Below, piece by piece: positions 51,986 to 63,470 of a DNA stretch of 64,000 nt. The notes under the pieces were generated by a model, which searched no databases, was not told the origin of the DNA, and saw nothing but the letters and a program-made list of their open reading frames with translations. A program made the translations under genes and the position numbers. This DNA comes from Saxidomus purpurata (lineage: Eukaryota > Mollusca > Bivalvia > Venerida > Veneridae), in assembly GCA_022818135.1 (NCBI GenBank), contig JAFMSR010000002.1, forward strand, positions 51,846,512-51,910,511, in the 5' to 3' direction. Position 1 is the stretch's first letter. Each line of letters opens with the position of its first letter.

Positions 51986-52337
51986 TTAAAGCTGCTCGCT
52001 CTCAGTTGCCGTTGAAGAAAAAAAAAGAAAATGACATACTTATACATAAATATAAAACTAAAGGCTAAAATCAACAATAGAAGTAAATAACTCGGTAGAA
52101 ATTTGCAAAAATCGATTTTAAAATGCTGATTTTACGGCACCGCTACATAATATGCTTATATTGGAATTACAAAAGCGCTTGTAACGCTTCATTTGGTAGC
52201 GTATTTTTTCAAATCTGCAGATCTGATATGCTTGACAGGAATTTATTTTGGATGCTTTTTATATAACTATGTTCTAAAATGTTGTTTTCACACAGTTTGA
52301 AGAACTTATTTTTTTTACCAATCTGAGAGCGAGCAAA
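51986..52337. mobile_element. TTAA-type MITE, copy 2
   Basis: TTAA then AGCTGCTCGCTCTCAGTTGC at the left and CAATCTGAGAGCGAGC at the right; the right TTAA has decayed. The internal landmarks TATAAAACTAAAGGCTAAAA and GTTTGAAGAACTTATTT match copy 1 at 39626-39939. Confidence 0.7.
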
Positions 52338-52824
52338 CTACATGTAATGTAAAGACAGATAAACAGACGGAGAATCAGACGGACGACAAATAATAGCGCA
52401 CATGGAGTACTTAATACTCAAAAGAACAAAGTAAACTTAAGGAAAATTAAGTAAGCTAGAATTAATTTATCTTTTGCTTTTATAGAGAAAAATCTCCTTG
52501 TTCAACGCCACAAGCTATCGTGTGTAATAGTTTTTCATGAAAATTGCATTTGCAAATATACTCGGCTGTCCATGAGGGTCAAAATTGGTAACACTAATTG
52601 TCTTCCAAAGATGAAAATATGGTTGCATTGAAAAATTGCTGCCAGGTTGCCGATACTTCTAGACTAAGTTAATTTTACATTGATACAATGTAACAGGCAC
52701 TGGACCAACGAGCAACGTTTGGGCTCTAGCAAACAGCATGAACGCACTTTTCTACTTGCTTTTGAAAGTCTTAACATCTTTTTCCTCTCAAAACAGTGTA
52801 CATATCCTTGAACGTCTGACATTA

Positions 52825-53030
52825 CAACTGCTCGCTGTCAGATTTTGGTGAAAAAAAGTTCTCCCAACTGTCTAAAATGAACATTTTAAAACAAATCATC
52901 GCGTTAAAAGTCCTGTAAAAGTATTTCAGTCTGTATTATTGAAATTACATCCTACAAAATTGTAAAGCGTTGCAGAGGCTTTCGAAATTTCAAAGTACAG
53001 TCAGCATTTCAAAACTGTGTGCTCACTATT
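52825..53030 (-). repeat. TTAA-type MITE, copy 3, inverted and diverged
   Basis: AACTGCTCGCTGTCAGATTT followed by GGTGAAAAAAAGTTCTCCCA corresponds to the minus-strand right end of copies 1 and 2. The distal end is indistinct. Confidence 0.5.
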
Positions 53031-53677
53031 TACTGACTGAATAGCGAAACAGTGCAGATCATGAGCTATGTGTATTGAAATGATTACAGCCTGGTCATGT
53101 TCTTCGCTGGTCATAAAGAAATATTTGCTTCCAGTAGGCTAAAGGTTTAACATGATAAAGTAGTGGCCATTGAATATCGAAAATACATTTACACGAAAAA
53201 AAAAATTTTATTTAAATGTTGCACTGTAACGTCGTCAGTCAGTTATCTTATTCGACATAAATGTGTTCTGATACACTACCTTACATCCGGTGTCACTTTA
53301 AACTATTTTACCGAATGTATTTTCTTCTATTTTCAGGTCTTGAAGAGTGTATCATTGTTTACATTTTTGAAACTGTTTTGAAAGCTTAGAGGATATGTTT
53401 TTGTCTTATCGCTTATTGTTTATGCAATCCGTATTTAGATATGAAATAAAGCGCATACTTGTAAAATAAGTATTTGTAGTCACTGTGGTTAGCCACGTTG
53501 TCAAAGGAAGAAATAGTAATTGCAACAGTTGGTTCAAATACTTAACTAAAGTTCTAACCACCACCTGCCTCTCCTCCTTTACATAATCATTGATCATTCC
53601 AATTTCTGTCTGGTTATTTTTATAGCTATCGATGCACGTAATTTATCATGTCTACCATTTATTAAGACATTGGGTAT

Positions 53678-53815
53678 TAAAGGAACGCTCTTGGAAAAGT
53701 GAAAGTGGTCTCTGAAAGGCAGCCTTCAATTCAACATCATTTCGTCTTAAATTTCTAAGTTTGCTTTCAAAGAAACTGTCCTCTTAATACACATGGTCTC
53801 TTAATACACTGGACA
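53678..53815. repeat. Dispersed repeat, copy 2 of a pair
   Basis: AAAGGAACGCTCTTGGAAAA, GTGGTCTCTG and CCTCTTAATACACATGG follow the same order as at 2735-2870. Confidence 0.6.
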
Positions 53816-55168
53816 TGATCTGAACACTCTTAGTAGAGGACCATTATGCAATGTTATCTACCAAATATTTAAGCTCTTGAGGCATTTTGATTTTAAACAT
53901 GATTTTTAAAGGTTTTCATATAAGCCTTTATAAAAATCAGTCCGTTTTCTCCCTGTAGTCCTGATTTGAACATCTTTATAAGTAGAGGTCCACTTAACGT
54001 TACATGCCAATTACCTAAGCTATAGATCTTTTTGTTTCAGAGAAGACAAAGCTTCTCCTATATAGAAGTGACCTTCAGGGTTGGGTCAATTTTGATCCAG
54101 GGGTCATGATTTTAACAACTAAAAAATGCTACAAGTCAAGTATCTCAGCTCTGCCTTTCTTATTTTGAAAAGAAATTAAAATTATTTTTTCCATTCACAT
54201 GGCAACCAGTTCTGCATGGATAACATTTAAACACTTTGAACGATTTGTTCATCTTCTCAATTGGGACGGTATACCATCTATAGTTCAAATGAAAATCAAC
54301 TGACTGAATTAAACTACTATCTCAGCTCTGCACTTTCTTATTTTGAAGAGATTTTTAATGATAATAATAATAATGCTGTCTGGTTAGCACAGCAATACCA
54401 CCCGACCCGGGTTCAATCCTTATCCAGGATAGTATGTGAGATGGTGGTGCTCACTAGGTCGGACAAGGAGGTTTTCTTCAGTTTCTTCTAACGGCAAGCT
54501 CACCAAACGCATTATTTTATTTGTACGAAAACACATTTCTTATGTTGCTTTCTATATCGGAAGTACAATGTACATGCTATCGATGCAATGCAGCATTTTT
54601 TGTAAATGATATTCCACTGACAACGCTGTTCGTGCAGAAGCGACATTAATAAGAAATATGAACGACAATATTGCTGCACATATCTATAGTTATTATATTC
54701 GTAAATTTATAATTTTATAAAGGGGTATGTCAAATTTCCATGGGACTTTAAGATTATTGACAAAATAATTGAAGTTTTACAATATTGCCTGGTACATGTT
54801 TCACCCGGAACCTGGTTATTGGCATCGCCCTGGAGTAAGACTGAACAGTTAATAACTGAATATGTTTACATCACTATGGAATTAGAATGAAGTTATTTAT
54901 AACAGTTCCGCAGGGAAGAGATCTTGCCATCATGAACATTTAAAAGTAGTTGGTATGCGTGACACTAGTTGCTACTATATTTACACTAAGCAATATTTTA
55001 AGCATAACTATCTGCGCATAACAGTGATTAAATCGGTACATAAACATTACAGAGGTTTAAGCATTGTAAGAGTGACATGGTATTGTTTTTCAATCATTTA
55101 AAAGACTCCAAACAATGGTTAGCTCGTAAAGTCATAAATACGAACTTGCGATTACTTGTAAACTGTCG
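53816..55168. other. Gene-free DNA between the two genes
   Basis: It contains CCAGGGGTCATGATTTTAAC (about 54098), a type of dispersed repeat seen in molluscs, an ATA run at 54358-54373 and the SINE-like fragment listed below. Frames at 54261-54491 and 55077-55259 have no features. Confidence 0.5.
54375..54490 (+). repeat. tRNA-derived SINE-like fragment
   Basis: GCTGTCTGGTTAGCACAGC (A-box region) and CCCGGGTTCAATCC (B box), with about 15 bases between them, are followed by a non-tRNA tail (GGTGGTGCTCACTAGGTCGG). It cannot close as a tRNA. Confidence 0.55.
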
Positions 55169-55169
55169 T

Positions 55170-57364
55170 TTATTGTTTAATAAACAATACGTCCGCCGCG
55201 TAATATTCGTTCACTTCCGTAACATACCGGTAATTTTGTTTTCTCATATATTTCACTAGAGACGGTTGACCCCCTTCCCACATATTATACTCGATCGACA
55301 TCATTTTGATGTCAACTTTGTCCCAAGGAACTGTATCCAGTATAGCCTTCTCAGATCCCTCAACATCTAGACTAAAATAATCAACTTTAAGCCTATTCAG
55401 TGCAAGAAGTATCGAATAAAGCGGAAAGCACTGGACATCAGTATAATTGTCTTTGGTTAAATCTATGGCATTGCCGTCTAAAATTTTTTCCTTCCCGAAC
55501 CGCACCTGAAACAAACGACAAATAAAAACAAAAATAATATCAAACAGGGAATGCCACGTACCAAAAACGCAGCCTCCCCAAAACGAGCCCCACATCAAGT
55601 TTCATTTGATTTGATTTGAAGCAAATTTTATTTATAGCTTTATTAAACTCGCCTTTGACCGGAAGTTGGTAATTTTTCAACCGCAAATGAAATGACAAGT
55701 AGAATGTTTCACATATTTTAAACAGAAGAAAAATGTTTAATTGGATAATAACGATTGAAAAAGGTCAATAAAATACTCTTGCGTTTTCAGTCTTTCTTGA
55801 ATGGTTTTAGTACGTGAATAGTTTATATCTTTCAACTTAATATGCAGTTAAGCCGCCAAACTAATATTAATTATAAGAGAAATTTATACTTTCTCGACCA
55901 GTGAATAAGGGTCAATATTTCGAGTAACATATTGATATGAAAAACAAGGATAAGTGTGTTTAGGCCGAAATAGATAAAATAAAGTCTGTCTAAATTATAG
56001 GAATGAAAAATATTCAGATGCAGTCATATGTATAAGTGAAATATAATCACACGTCAAACATACCCGTTGTGTTTTACGATGTGCTGACTTTTTAATTGAT
56101 ATTTTCCGTTGCATTTTCTTTGTTTCCTTTTGGTTAAGGTATTAAAAGGTACATGCCGTTCCATAGCAGTAAGACAGCAATGCCGTTGACATATGGCTTT
56201 TCTATTTACTAGGTGGTATATATTAATTTAACACTTGCTCTTACTAAAAGAGGAACATAGTACTATCGAAAGTATCACGAAAAAGTACCGTGACGTAAAT
56301 AAAAGACGACCCTGTGATAGTGAAATACCTTTGACGGATACGAATTTAAACTGACGCAAGCATTCAAAGTAAATGCTTTCCTGTGCTTTTCCTTCAGTGT
56401 CTTGTACTGAGTAGGGTTTGCCTCTATCAGAATACCCGACCAGTTTCGATATCTTTCAAATAATAACGTGTTTGATATGAATTCTCCATCATGAGCACCA
56501 CACTCTATGTAAAACCCGCCCTCCTGCAAATAAATCAAGAGATTAATATCTGAAATGTGTCTGTCGTTTGTACTGAATATTCGTCCATGAGGCGGTAACG
56601 AGGCGTACCATGAAAGGTCCACAAGGGACGAATATTCCAATTCCAAAAATATATTATACATATTTATTAATTTAGTATTGGTTCAAAATTTCAATTTTCG
56701 TTGATATCAATGCGTAACACTTTTGTTTCTATGTTAATCTTTCATGGCACCATGTCCTCATGGTGTATCCGCCTCCGTGGTCGCGTGGTTAGAGTAGCTG
56801 ATTTGAAATCATTGTATCCTCTTATAGATTTGGGGGACATTGGTTCTAGTCAATCTTGACCATATCTCTTTATGTGAGAATGTTGGCAGTTGATTACGGA
56901 GGATAGGAGTCTAGTACTGGTTCTTCCCAGGAACATTGGTTAATAGGTAAACTGCCCACCTCTTAAAGTTGGAACAGGCGTTGATCTCCTACAACAACAG
57001 CATGTCTGGTATAAAAAGATGGAAGGTGCTCGACCGAGTTTGTCGATAGTTATGAAATCAGCGATGATGCCTATCCAACATGCAAGAGAAGTAAATCTTA
57101 CTTTGATTAATTAAACTTTCAGTTAACAAAATGAACTTATTTCATGACCTTATGACCTCAGCTTGTATCTTCGGGACATCATAATTATGACAGTTACTAC
57201 GTATCAGCGATCAAAAACTAACACAATCAAAATGTGTGAAATAAGTCTTTTATAAACAAATGAAATTCCCAAAGAGTTAGTTTTCCTTTAATTGTTCGTT
57301 TTGTCCTCGTGTGTTTGCTTTGTGTGCTGGTGTGTGTTGGTAGTGTATATGTGTGTGTGTACAT

Positions 57365-57399
<35 letters not shown>

Positions 57400-58044
57400 G
57401 TGTGTTGTGTGTGTGTGTGTGTGTGTGTGGTGTGCACTTCTGGGTGCTGTGGGGCTCGTTTTGGGGAGGCTGCGTTTTTGGTACGTGGCATTCCCTGTTT
57501 GATATTATTATTATTATTTTTTTTTTTTTTTTTTTTTTTTAAAAATGGTCACGTAGTTATGTTTTTTAAGACATTAACGCAAAATAATATCATTTAAAAA
57601 CTAACAACAACTAATAATTTGTAATAGTAATATGGGTGATATTTCAATAAATCACAAAGACTAATGAAAGGAATCTGATGTAGAAAATAAAGCTCTTACC
57701 ATAGAATTCAAAGCGTTGTCAACGATAGCTGCTTGGCCTTGGGAAGGATCTCTTTTTTCAGGATACTGTAGCTCGTATGGCAATGCTGACGGCGACTCGA
57801 TGTAATACTTCCTTATAATATCTACTAACATAGTATTGTCTGCAGGAACTTTTGCATCATTTAGTTTAGACAATTCCTGCTTGTAGTCAAGTTTATCCCA
57901 ATCAAAATGATTACTTCCCCGAAATTGTCCGATGGTACTTCCTATTATATCAAAAGAATAAGTCAGGCGTGTGACAAGATACAATGATGGGAGAAACCCG
58001 ACCAAAAAGTACACGCAGTCTTTCATTCCGTTCCTGAAAATCAT
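55170..58044 (-). CDS. FkbM-family methyltransferase-like protein, Star-like (three coding exons, 291 aa)
   Basis: Minus-strand exons are 58044-57700, 56523-56329 and 55505-55170. Both introns are phase 0 with GT-AG ends. Residues 10-30 (CVYFLVGFLPSLYLVTRLTY) form one membrane segment near the N-terminus, suggesting a type II anchor. Residues 31-115 are a variable region. The FkbM (Methyltransf_21) core follows: GGFYIECGAHDGE (117-129, SAM-binding loop), GILIEANP (145-152), VQCFPLYSILLALN (204-217), VDYFSLDVEGSE (221-232), then IKMMSIEYNMWEGGQ and a C-terminal DVLFIKQ. Animal proteins of this layout are usually annotated protein Star homologues; Drosophila Star assists export of EGF-receptor ligands. 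Catalysis is not demonstrated. The start at 58044 was chosen because an acceptor-like TTTTTTAG ends at 58067, implying a 5' UTR intron; an upstream in-frame ATG at 58158 is the alternative. AATAAA overlaps the stop codon. SINE-like and microsatellite sequence fills intron 1. Confidence 0.88.
55534..55640 (-). repeat. Repeat next to the last FkbM exon, inverted partner of 57449-57509
   Basis: On the minus strand GGGGCTCGTTTTGGGGAGGC, then TGCGTTTTTGGTACGTGGCA and TTCCCTGTTTGATATTATT, matches the plus strand at 57449-57509 almost perfectly. The adjoining ATTTGATTTGATTTGAAGCA on the plus strand also occurs at 60904. It ends 28 bases before the acceptor of exon 3 and supplies part of its T-rich tract. 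Confidence 0.75.
56769..57002 (+). repeat. tRNA-derived SINE-like repeat, copy 2 (FkbM intron 1)
   Basis: CCGCCTCCGTGGTCGCGTGG followed by TTAGAGTAGCTGATTTGAAA gives an A-box head. GGTTCTAGTC is a worn B box. The body (TTACGGAGGATAGGAGTC, ACTGCCCACCTCTTAAAG, CTCCTACAACAACA) matches the copy at 48999-49212. It lies antisense to the host gene. Confidence 0.8.
57350..57430. repeat. (GT)n microsatellite
   Basis: About 40 interrupted GT units. The plus-strand frames at 57309-57597 and the minus-strand frame at 57288-57491 are products of this run. Confidence 0.95.
57449..57540 (+). repeat. Repeat with ATT/poly-T tail, partner of 55534-55592
   Basis: GGGGCTCGTTTTGGGGAGGC continues to CCCTGTTTGATATTATTATT and then a T run to 57540. 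This resembles a retroposon 3' end with a simple tail. Confidence 0.7.
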
Positions 58045-58066
58045 CGCGGACAAGTTTTGTAGAATG

Positions 58067-59586
58067 CTAAAAAATAAAAAAGAATGAACATTTGATTTGA
58101 GTCTCAAGATAAGATGACTGAAAAGAAGTGATGTGCAGAGAATGCAAAGAAGCGACATGCAACATAATGGGTAGGAAGCAGTAGTGTTAATTGATCTTCA
58201 GTTGACTTGTGAGCAGACATACTTTTTCGCTAATATGAAAGAGATGTATCTAATAGTAAAACTGTATGAAATGAATCTGTCGCAATATTTCTAAAGGAGC
58301 GAAGTGGGAAATTCTTGATAATTAAATCAGCGCCAACATTATCCAACTCACATTTACATTTTTCGCAAAATTGAAAGTAAATTAAATGACATTCACCACT
58401 AACAATGAATATGACGTTAAGATGATATCGACGATACGAATGAAACCGTCAATTTAATTATAAAGATTTAAGTCCTAGGATCTCTTTGAATTTGCCGAAA
58501 TTGCAAAATAGCTATACTGATAGGACAATAGTAACACCATGTTCTATTCGCTTTAAAACATTGCTGACATATCTATTTCTTTTTTATTCAAATTGTTTCT
58601 TTACAAAAATGAGTAACCAGAAAGCCTTTCTTATTTTTTTGCAATATCATTGAAAATATACCGCTCTATATTTCGAACATGTACATTGATTAAAAAAGTT
58701 AAGTTTGGAATATGTTTGGTACAAATAAAGGTAATTTCCACCGGTAAGACACATTTCTTTGTACAAGAACAGCTACTCGTAATCTTGGTCCTGGGATTTA
58801 AATTATACAATGTATTATAAAAAGAATCAAAGTCAATTTGGCTGAAAAATCAGTTCGAATACTTTTTTATCATGAATTGTTTTATCAAAGAGAAATACAT
58901 TAAGAAACATTTACCTGCTGAAAATAATTAGCATGTATTGGAAGGAACAGTTTAAATCCTGTTAACTCAGCATTTGTACACTGAATTAAAACTTCCTTAG
59001 TTTATTGAAGTTATTTAGTTTAGAGATTTAGTCATGAAATCAAATAAAATACTGTTTCGATCGCTCTAGGTGACTTAAAATCGTGCGTTACGCTCATGAA
59101 ATGCCAATGTTCATTGCCAGTGGCCATTTTGCGTTGATATATAGATTTATGAATCAAATATCGATTTTATGGCAAACGAACGTGTCGCCTCCTTTTGACT
59201 GTGTCAAATGAAGGTACTGATGGTGATGTTACTTGTTATATTCGTTCAGTAACCAGTAATTGCCTTATGGAGAATATAAATGTAGGAAAAATACAAAAAA
59301 CAGAGACACATCTACTTCTTAATTGGTCGGGACGTGATACATTATGTTCATCTTTATAATATTATTTTGAAATATTTCCATGAAGGTGTTTGATAGGTAA
59401 CCGGTATATTTTTGGAACCGGCAGCTACAAATTAAACACGTGGAAATATTAACTATTCTGATCGATTTATTTTAATACAGTTATAATAAAACCGAAAAAT
59501 AAGTTAAAACTGACTAAACAAGTATATTATACACATGTGCCCCTCCAATTAAATAGCATCAGTGGCTTAAGTTCGTAAAAATATCA
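58067..59586. other. Gene-free DNA upstream of the FkbM gene
   Basis: It should contain the FkbM promoter and any 5' UTR exon, but none could be placed. AT-rich, no repeats recognised. Confidence 0.45.
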
Positions 59587-60300
59587 GAGACCTCTATTAT
59601 TGTTTTACAACACGCAAGAAATGAATAAATGATATCAAAAATTGATTTAGAGAGGTCTCTAATTGAATTGTACCGCGCTTCAATATTGTTAATCGCAATC
59701 CATTAATAACATTGAAATAGAGAGCTCTCAAATAAAACAATTTAAGCGCGGTGCAATTCAATTATAGACCTCTCAAAAATATTTTTTGATATCATCAATT
59801 TATTTCTTGCGTGTTGTAAAACAATAATAGAGGTCTCCAATTTAATGGAGACCTCTTCTGTATCCAAATCAATGGATTTAAATCAAATGGATTTATAGAC
59901 CTCTCCAAATATTATACAGAGCTCTCCAAATATTTAAAGACCTCAATTGAGTATAATGCAGATTTGGTATGAATTCAAAATATCTAAAATTGAATTTCAC
60001 CGCTCTCAAATCGAGTTAGAGAGGTCTCTATTTGAATTCAAGACCTCTCTTATTTAATTTGTTGCGAGCTTTAAAACAATTTCAGAGGTCTTCAAATCAA
60101 TTTGAGACCTATTCAATTCAATTACAGAGCTCTTAAAATCAGCTGAAATACACCTTAATTTTTGATATCACTTAATATTAAATTGTAGAGGTCTTCAATT
60201 CATTTATTGCGCGCTTTAAATCAAATTTTGATATCATTAATTAGAATTAGAAAGCTCTCCAAATATCTAAAGACCTCTTCAAATATTTGAGTATTATGCA
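59587..60300. repeat. AGAGGTCT-rich foldback region
   Basis: About 18 copies of AGAGGTCT/AGACCTCT and related AGAGCTCT octamers occur in about 700 bp, often as the palindromic form AGAGGTCTCT. A near-perfect inverted repeat of about 100 bp lies at 59587-59687 and 59738-59838 (GAGACCTCTATTATTGTTTT, ACAACACGCAAGAAAT, GATATCAAAAA, TACCGCGCTT on the minus side). CGCGCTT/GCGCGCTTTAAA and GATATCA blocks also recur. No ORF. Confidence 0.85.
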
Positions 60301-60342
60301 GGTTTGGCGTTCCATATAAAAGTACACTGATATAGTACACGC

Positions 60343-60570
60343 TTAAAGGGACACACCGTACATCTAGCAGATTATATTTTCCAAACATAACTAGTGTGTC
60401 AAAAGAACAAAAAATGATAAATAAATGTACAATTTTAAAGAACAACCTATATAAAAAGGCCTATTTATACAATGTAGCACAAATAACATAAATATTCACT
60501 ATCAATATTCTATTAATTACGCTTTAAAGTTATACAATAAGCGACCAGTTTCAGGGAGTGCTTGTATGGG
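60343..60570 (+). mobile_element. Copy of the TTAA-flanked foldback repeat
   Basis: TTAAAGGGACACACCGTACA followed by TCTAGCAGATTATATTTTCC and AAATGATAAATAAATG matches 49855-49950. The right end may be CAGGGAGTGCT near 60552, but it is unclear. Confidence 0.55.
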
Positions 60571-60903
60571 AGGTATTTTTACGGTTATCTACAATTTCTT
60601 ATCACAGAGAAAAAAACAATGTTTGTATCTAAATTCTATTTGTCGTTCAAATACGGATATATAATATACATATCGAAAAACAGGCAACTCCACGGTATAC
60701 GGTATTAGTTGGCGACATTAACCAAATTTAATTTATCCTTATTCTGTGGTTCCGAATCCCTTTTTCCAAATATATTTGAGATACAAATGTACAATGGATG
60801 ACTACATTGTACAAAATAACCATTTCTTGTCACTGAACGATCCGACGAGTAAATAATTTGAAGCCAGTTTTTCAAATAAAGTGGTTGGTTGGAGTTCGAG
60901 GTG

Positions 60904-60955
60904 ATTTGATTTGATTTGAAGCAAATTTTATAAAGGTCCGTCCATAAGAGCAAAT
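60904..60955. repeat. ATTTG-tailed retroposon end fragment
   Basis: TGATTTGATTTGATTTGAAG followed by CAAATTTTATAAAGGTCCG parallels 55600-55640. Confidence 0.5.
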
Positions 60956-62129
60956 ATGTTAGCTTGAATTTGTGGATGAGACCTCGAGTTCAAGGTGGTA
61001 GAGGGTGGTGCTATACACACTATAGATCTCTTGACATGTAAATGCCAATCAAAAGTGACCGTGTGACAGAGATGACATATATCTTTATTCACACATACAT
61101 GCATACACCTCTACTGTTAATAAACAGTGCTCGTTGCTGCTCATTGATTTGGCATAGCGTTAATTTGTTGAAAGATAAAATGCTGCATTTGCTGTCTTTT
61201 TGGTCGGACATCACTTTTAAATAATTGCTTGTATTAAATGTTTTATAATGTAAGAAGTTGTCCATTACGGGAGCTTAAATGCACTATCACTTATTTGACA
61301 GGTTTCATGAAAAGTTTCGAAAAATTAGTAGAGGATTTTAATAACCGAAAATCTATCACGAAACCAGATAAAAATTCATAATATCATATTAATCTGTCTG
61401 GTTTCATGATATTTTCGTGTATAGCATACACTTCCTCCTGAAGACACCTTAACGACATATAAAGTTCATCTTGAGAAAAGCATACATTTTTTTATGACGG
61501 TTTGATGCAAATTTGCCCTCTGTATCCAGGTTTTACAGAATCAGCAAATATTTTTCTGGAGTCGACACCAACAGCCTGATTATTACTGCATAATCAGAGA
61601 GCTGAGGTTTAGACAACATGTAAAACAGATTAAAGCTTATTAACCGGTGTCATTAAATTGAAGATATTTGCATAGTGATAACATGGCGAATATATGTGTG
61701 AAATACCCGTATTATAAACTTACTATCGTTTTATGTTTAGAACCAAGACTTAGTGATAAAGCTTTACATAATTATTTATCTTATAATTATTTATCTTATG
61801 TTGGAATAAAGGCTCGTATACATGGTTAAATAATCAGGGAATCACAAAGAAACTGATTCTTTTAAACTAATTATAATGTATTGTGAAAATATAACTCAAT
61901 TTTACTCTAAATAACTAAAACATCGTAGTGTGTAAATATCATCATTATTTCTATTGCATAATGCTTTCTCATTGACATCGAATAAGACAAACATGTATAA
62001 TAGAATATGGTTTGGTGTATTATATGTCCAGCTTATTGAAAATGTGTACCTATGCCGGTCAATTTGTTTGCATACAATGTAAATTGTACAATGTACATTG
62101 TAATTTTGGGTCACATAAAAAAGACAATG
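60956..62129. other. Gene-free DNA
   Basis: Short frames only (61042-61224, 61902-62114), with no recognisable features. A small inverted repeat (ATCACGAAACCAGA at about 61357, TCTGGTTTCATGATATTTTC at about 61398) is the only structure seen. Confidence 0.5.
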
Positions 62130-62420
62130 TCACTGGGACCTTAAACGTAAAAATCTTGCCCGCTTTTCATCTCCTCAACTCTACAATGGATTTCTATCAG
62201 ACTTGGTTATAAGCAGCAGTAGGAAATGTAGTTGGGCATATTGTAGTTTAGGGTCATATGGTCAAAGGTCAAAATTACCAGGACTGGAATATATAAATTT
62301 TGTCCACTCTTCATCTTCACAACGCCTTGTTGGATTCTCATCAAACATGGTCTGAAACATCAGTATGAATTGTAGATTACAGATCACTTTAGAGTTTCTT
62401 ACCCCAGTGAATTGAAGTTT
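62130..62420. repeat. Diverged dispersed repeat, two related units
   Basis: CTTGCCCGCTTTTCATCTCC...TGGATTTCTATCAGACTTGG and TTGTCCACTCTTCATCTTCA...TGGATTCTCATCAAACATGG are spaced about 145 bp apart, with GGTCAAAGGTCAAAATTACC between them. Confidence 0.55.
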
Positions 62421-62929
62421 AAAGAGGAGCTGTCATACACAGTGAGTTTTTCTTCAGGACGAACGGGGGCAAGGGGTAGACATGTGTTTAATAACAACTC
62501 TAGTTTTCTTTGTGATGCCAGAGGCTGGTGAGTGCCCCTTAAAATTGTGTCCTTAGTCTTTAGATAGACAACGATTCCTTTTGTTTAATTGCAAGAGCCA
62601 CTGTTCAACTCGGACCGGGTAATAACCTTGACTTTTCATGTTTTGGTGAAAGTGGACACCCTAGCGGCATATTGTGTTCATCATAGTCTGTTGATGGACA
62701 AGACATTCTGATACAATTGTTTGCTCATTTCTTTTTGTAGTATGAATCATCATAAAATGTGCGTTCCTCTGTATCTATATTTGAAAACCAAAAGAAAAAC
62801 AAAACTTTTAAACAACTGTATTTTTTGAGTACTGTAAACAGGTTTTTAAATTATCTTACTACAAAAAAGATTTATAAAAAAGAGTGCCAAACTGTCACAA
62901 AATAAGCCTGTCAAAAGTTTTGAAAAATT

Positions 62930-63470
62930 ATTTGTCAACTCTTAGCAGTTAAAGGGCCATACAATTTGGTAGAACCATTCGAGCAGCTTATGTGCCATAA
63001 CAGAGTGACTGCAGCTATGTAATTGGTTGTTAAACGTGGCCGGAATATTGTACACATGAACATCCTGATTAAACTTAGTGAATACTGTATGAAAACTGTT
63101 TCAGTTAGAGAGCAGACAAAGCTTATTTTAAATAGTTTGTATAGTTCAAGGACCATAATTAAGAAGTGTCAAGTGTCGACCCAATTTTGCTGGCTAACGA
63201 ACTTTGTCGAGATATCATGCCAACAAGATCGGACGAAAATTGGTCGTCTTAAGACAGCTGACAAGGCTAATGTTATCAATGTTTGATAATTTAATGACCA
63301 TATTCAAGAAATGCTTAAAGCGATTTAGCTGGTTACCGAACTAGGCCGAGATATCGTGCCCCAAAACATTTTGACCAAGTTCAGTGAAGATCGGATGAAA
63401 AATGTTCCACTATGAGCACGGACAATTTTGTTGACGCCGCCGTGTTTCCATAATACTCCAGTGTATGGGC
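62930..63470. repeat. Diverged dispersed repeat, two related units
   Basis: TTTTGCTGGCTAACGAACTT...GAGATATCATGCC (63184-63223) is echoed by TTTAGCTGGTTACCGAACTA...GAGATATCGTGCC (63324-63361), about 140 bp apart, each followed by GATCGGA(C/T)GAAAA. The end (GACGCCGCCGTGTTTCC) resembles the close of bivalve dispersed repeats. Confidence 0.6.

Noticed and set aside
55506..55598. N-terminal extension of the last FkbM exon (WGSFWGGCVFGTWH segment)
   Set aside because: It is repeat-derived intron sequence. A TTTCAG acceptor at 55506 joins in phase to the preceding exon, and the same peptide is encoded by the unrelated repeat copy at 57449.
57288..57597. Histidine/threonine- and cysteine/valine-rich ORFs
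   Set aside because: These are translations of the GT microsatellite and poly-T tail.
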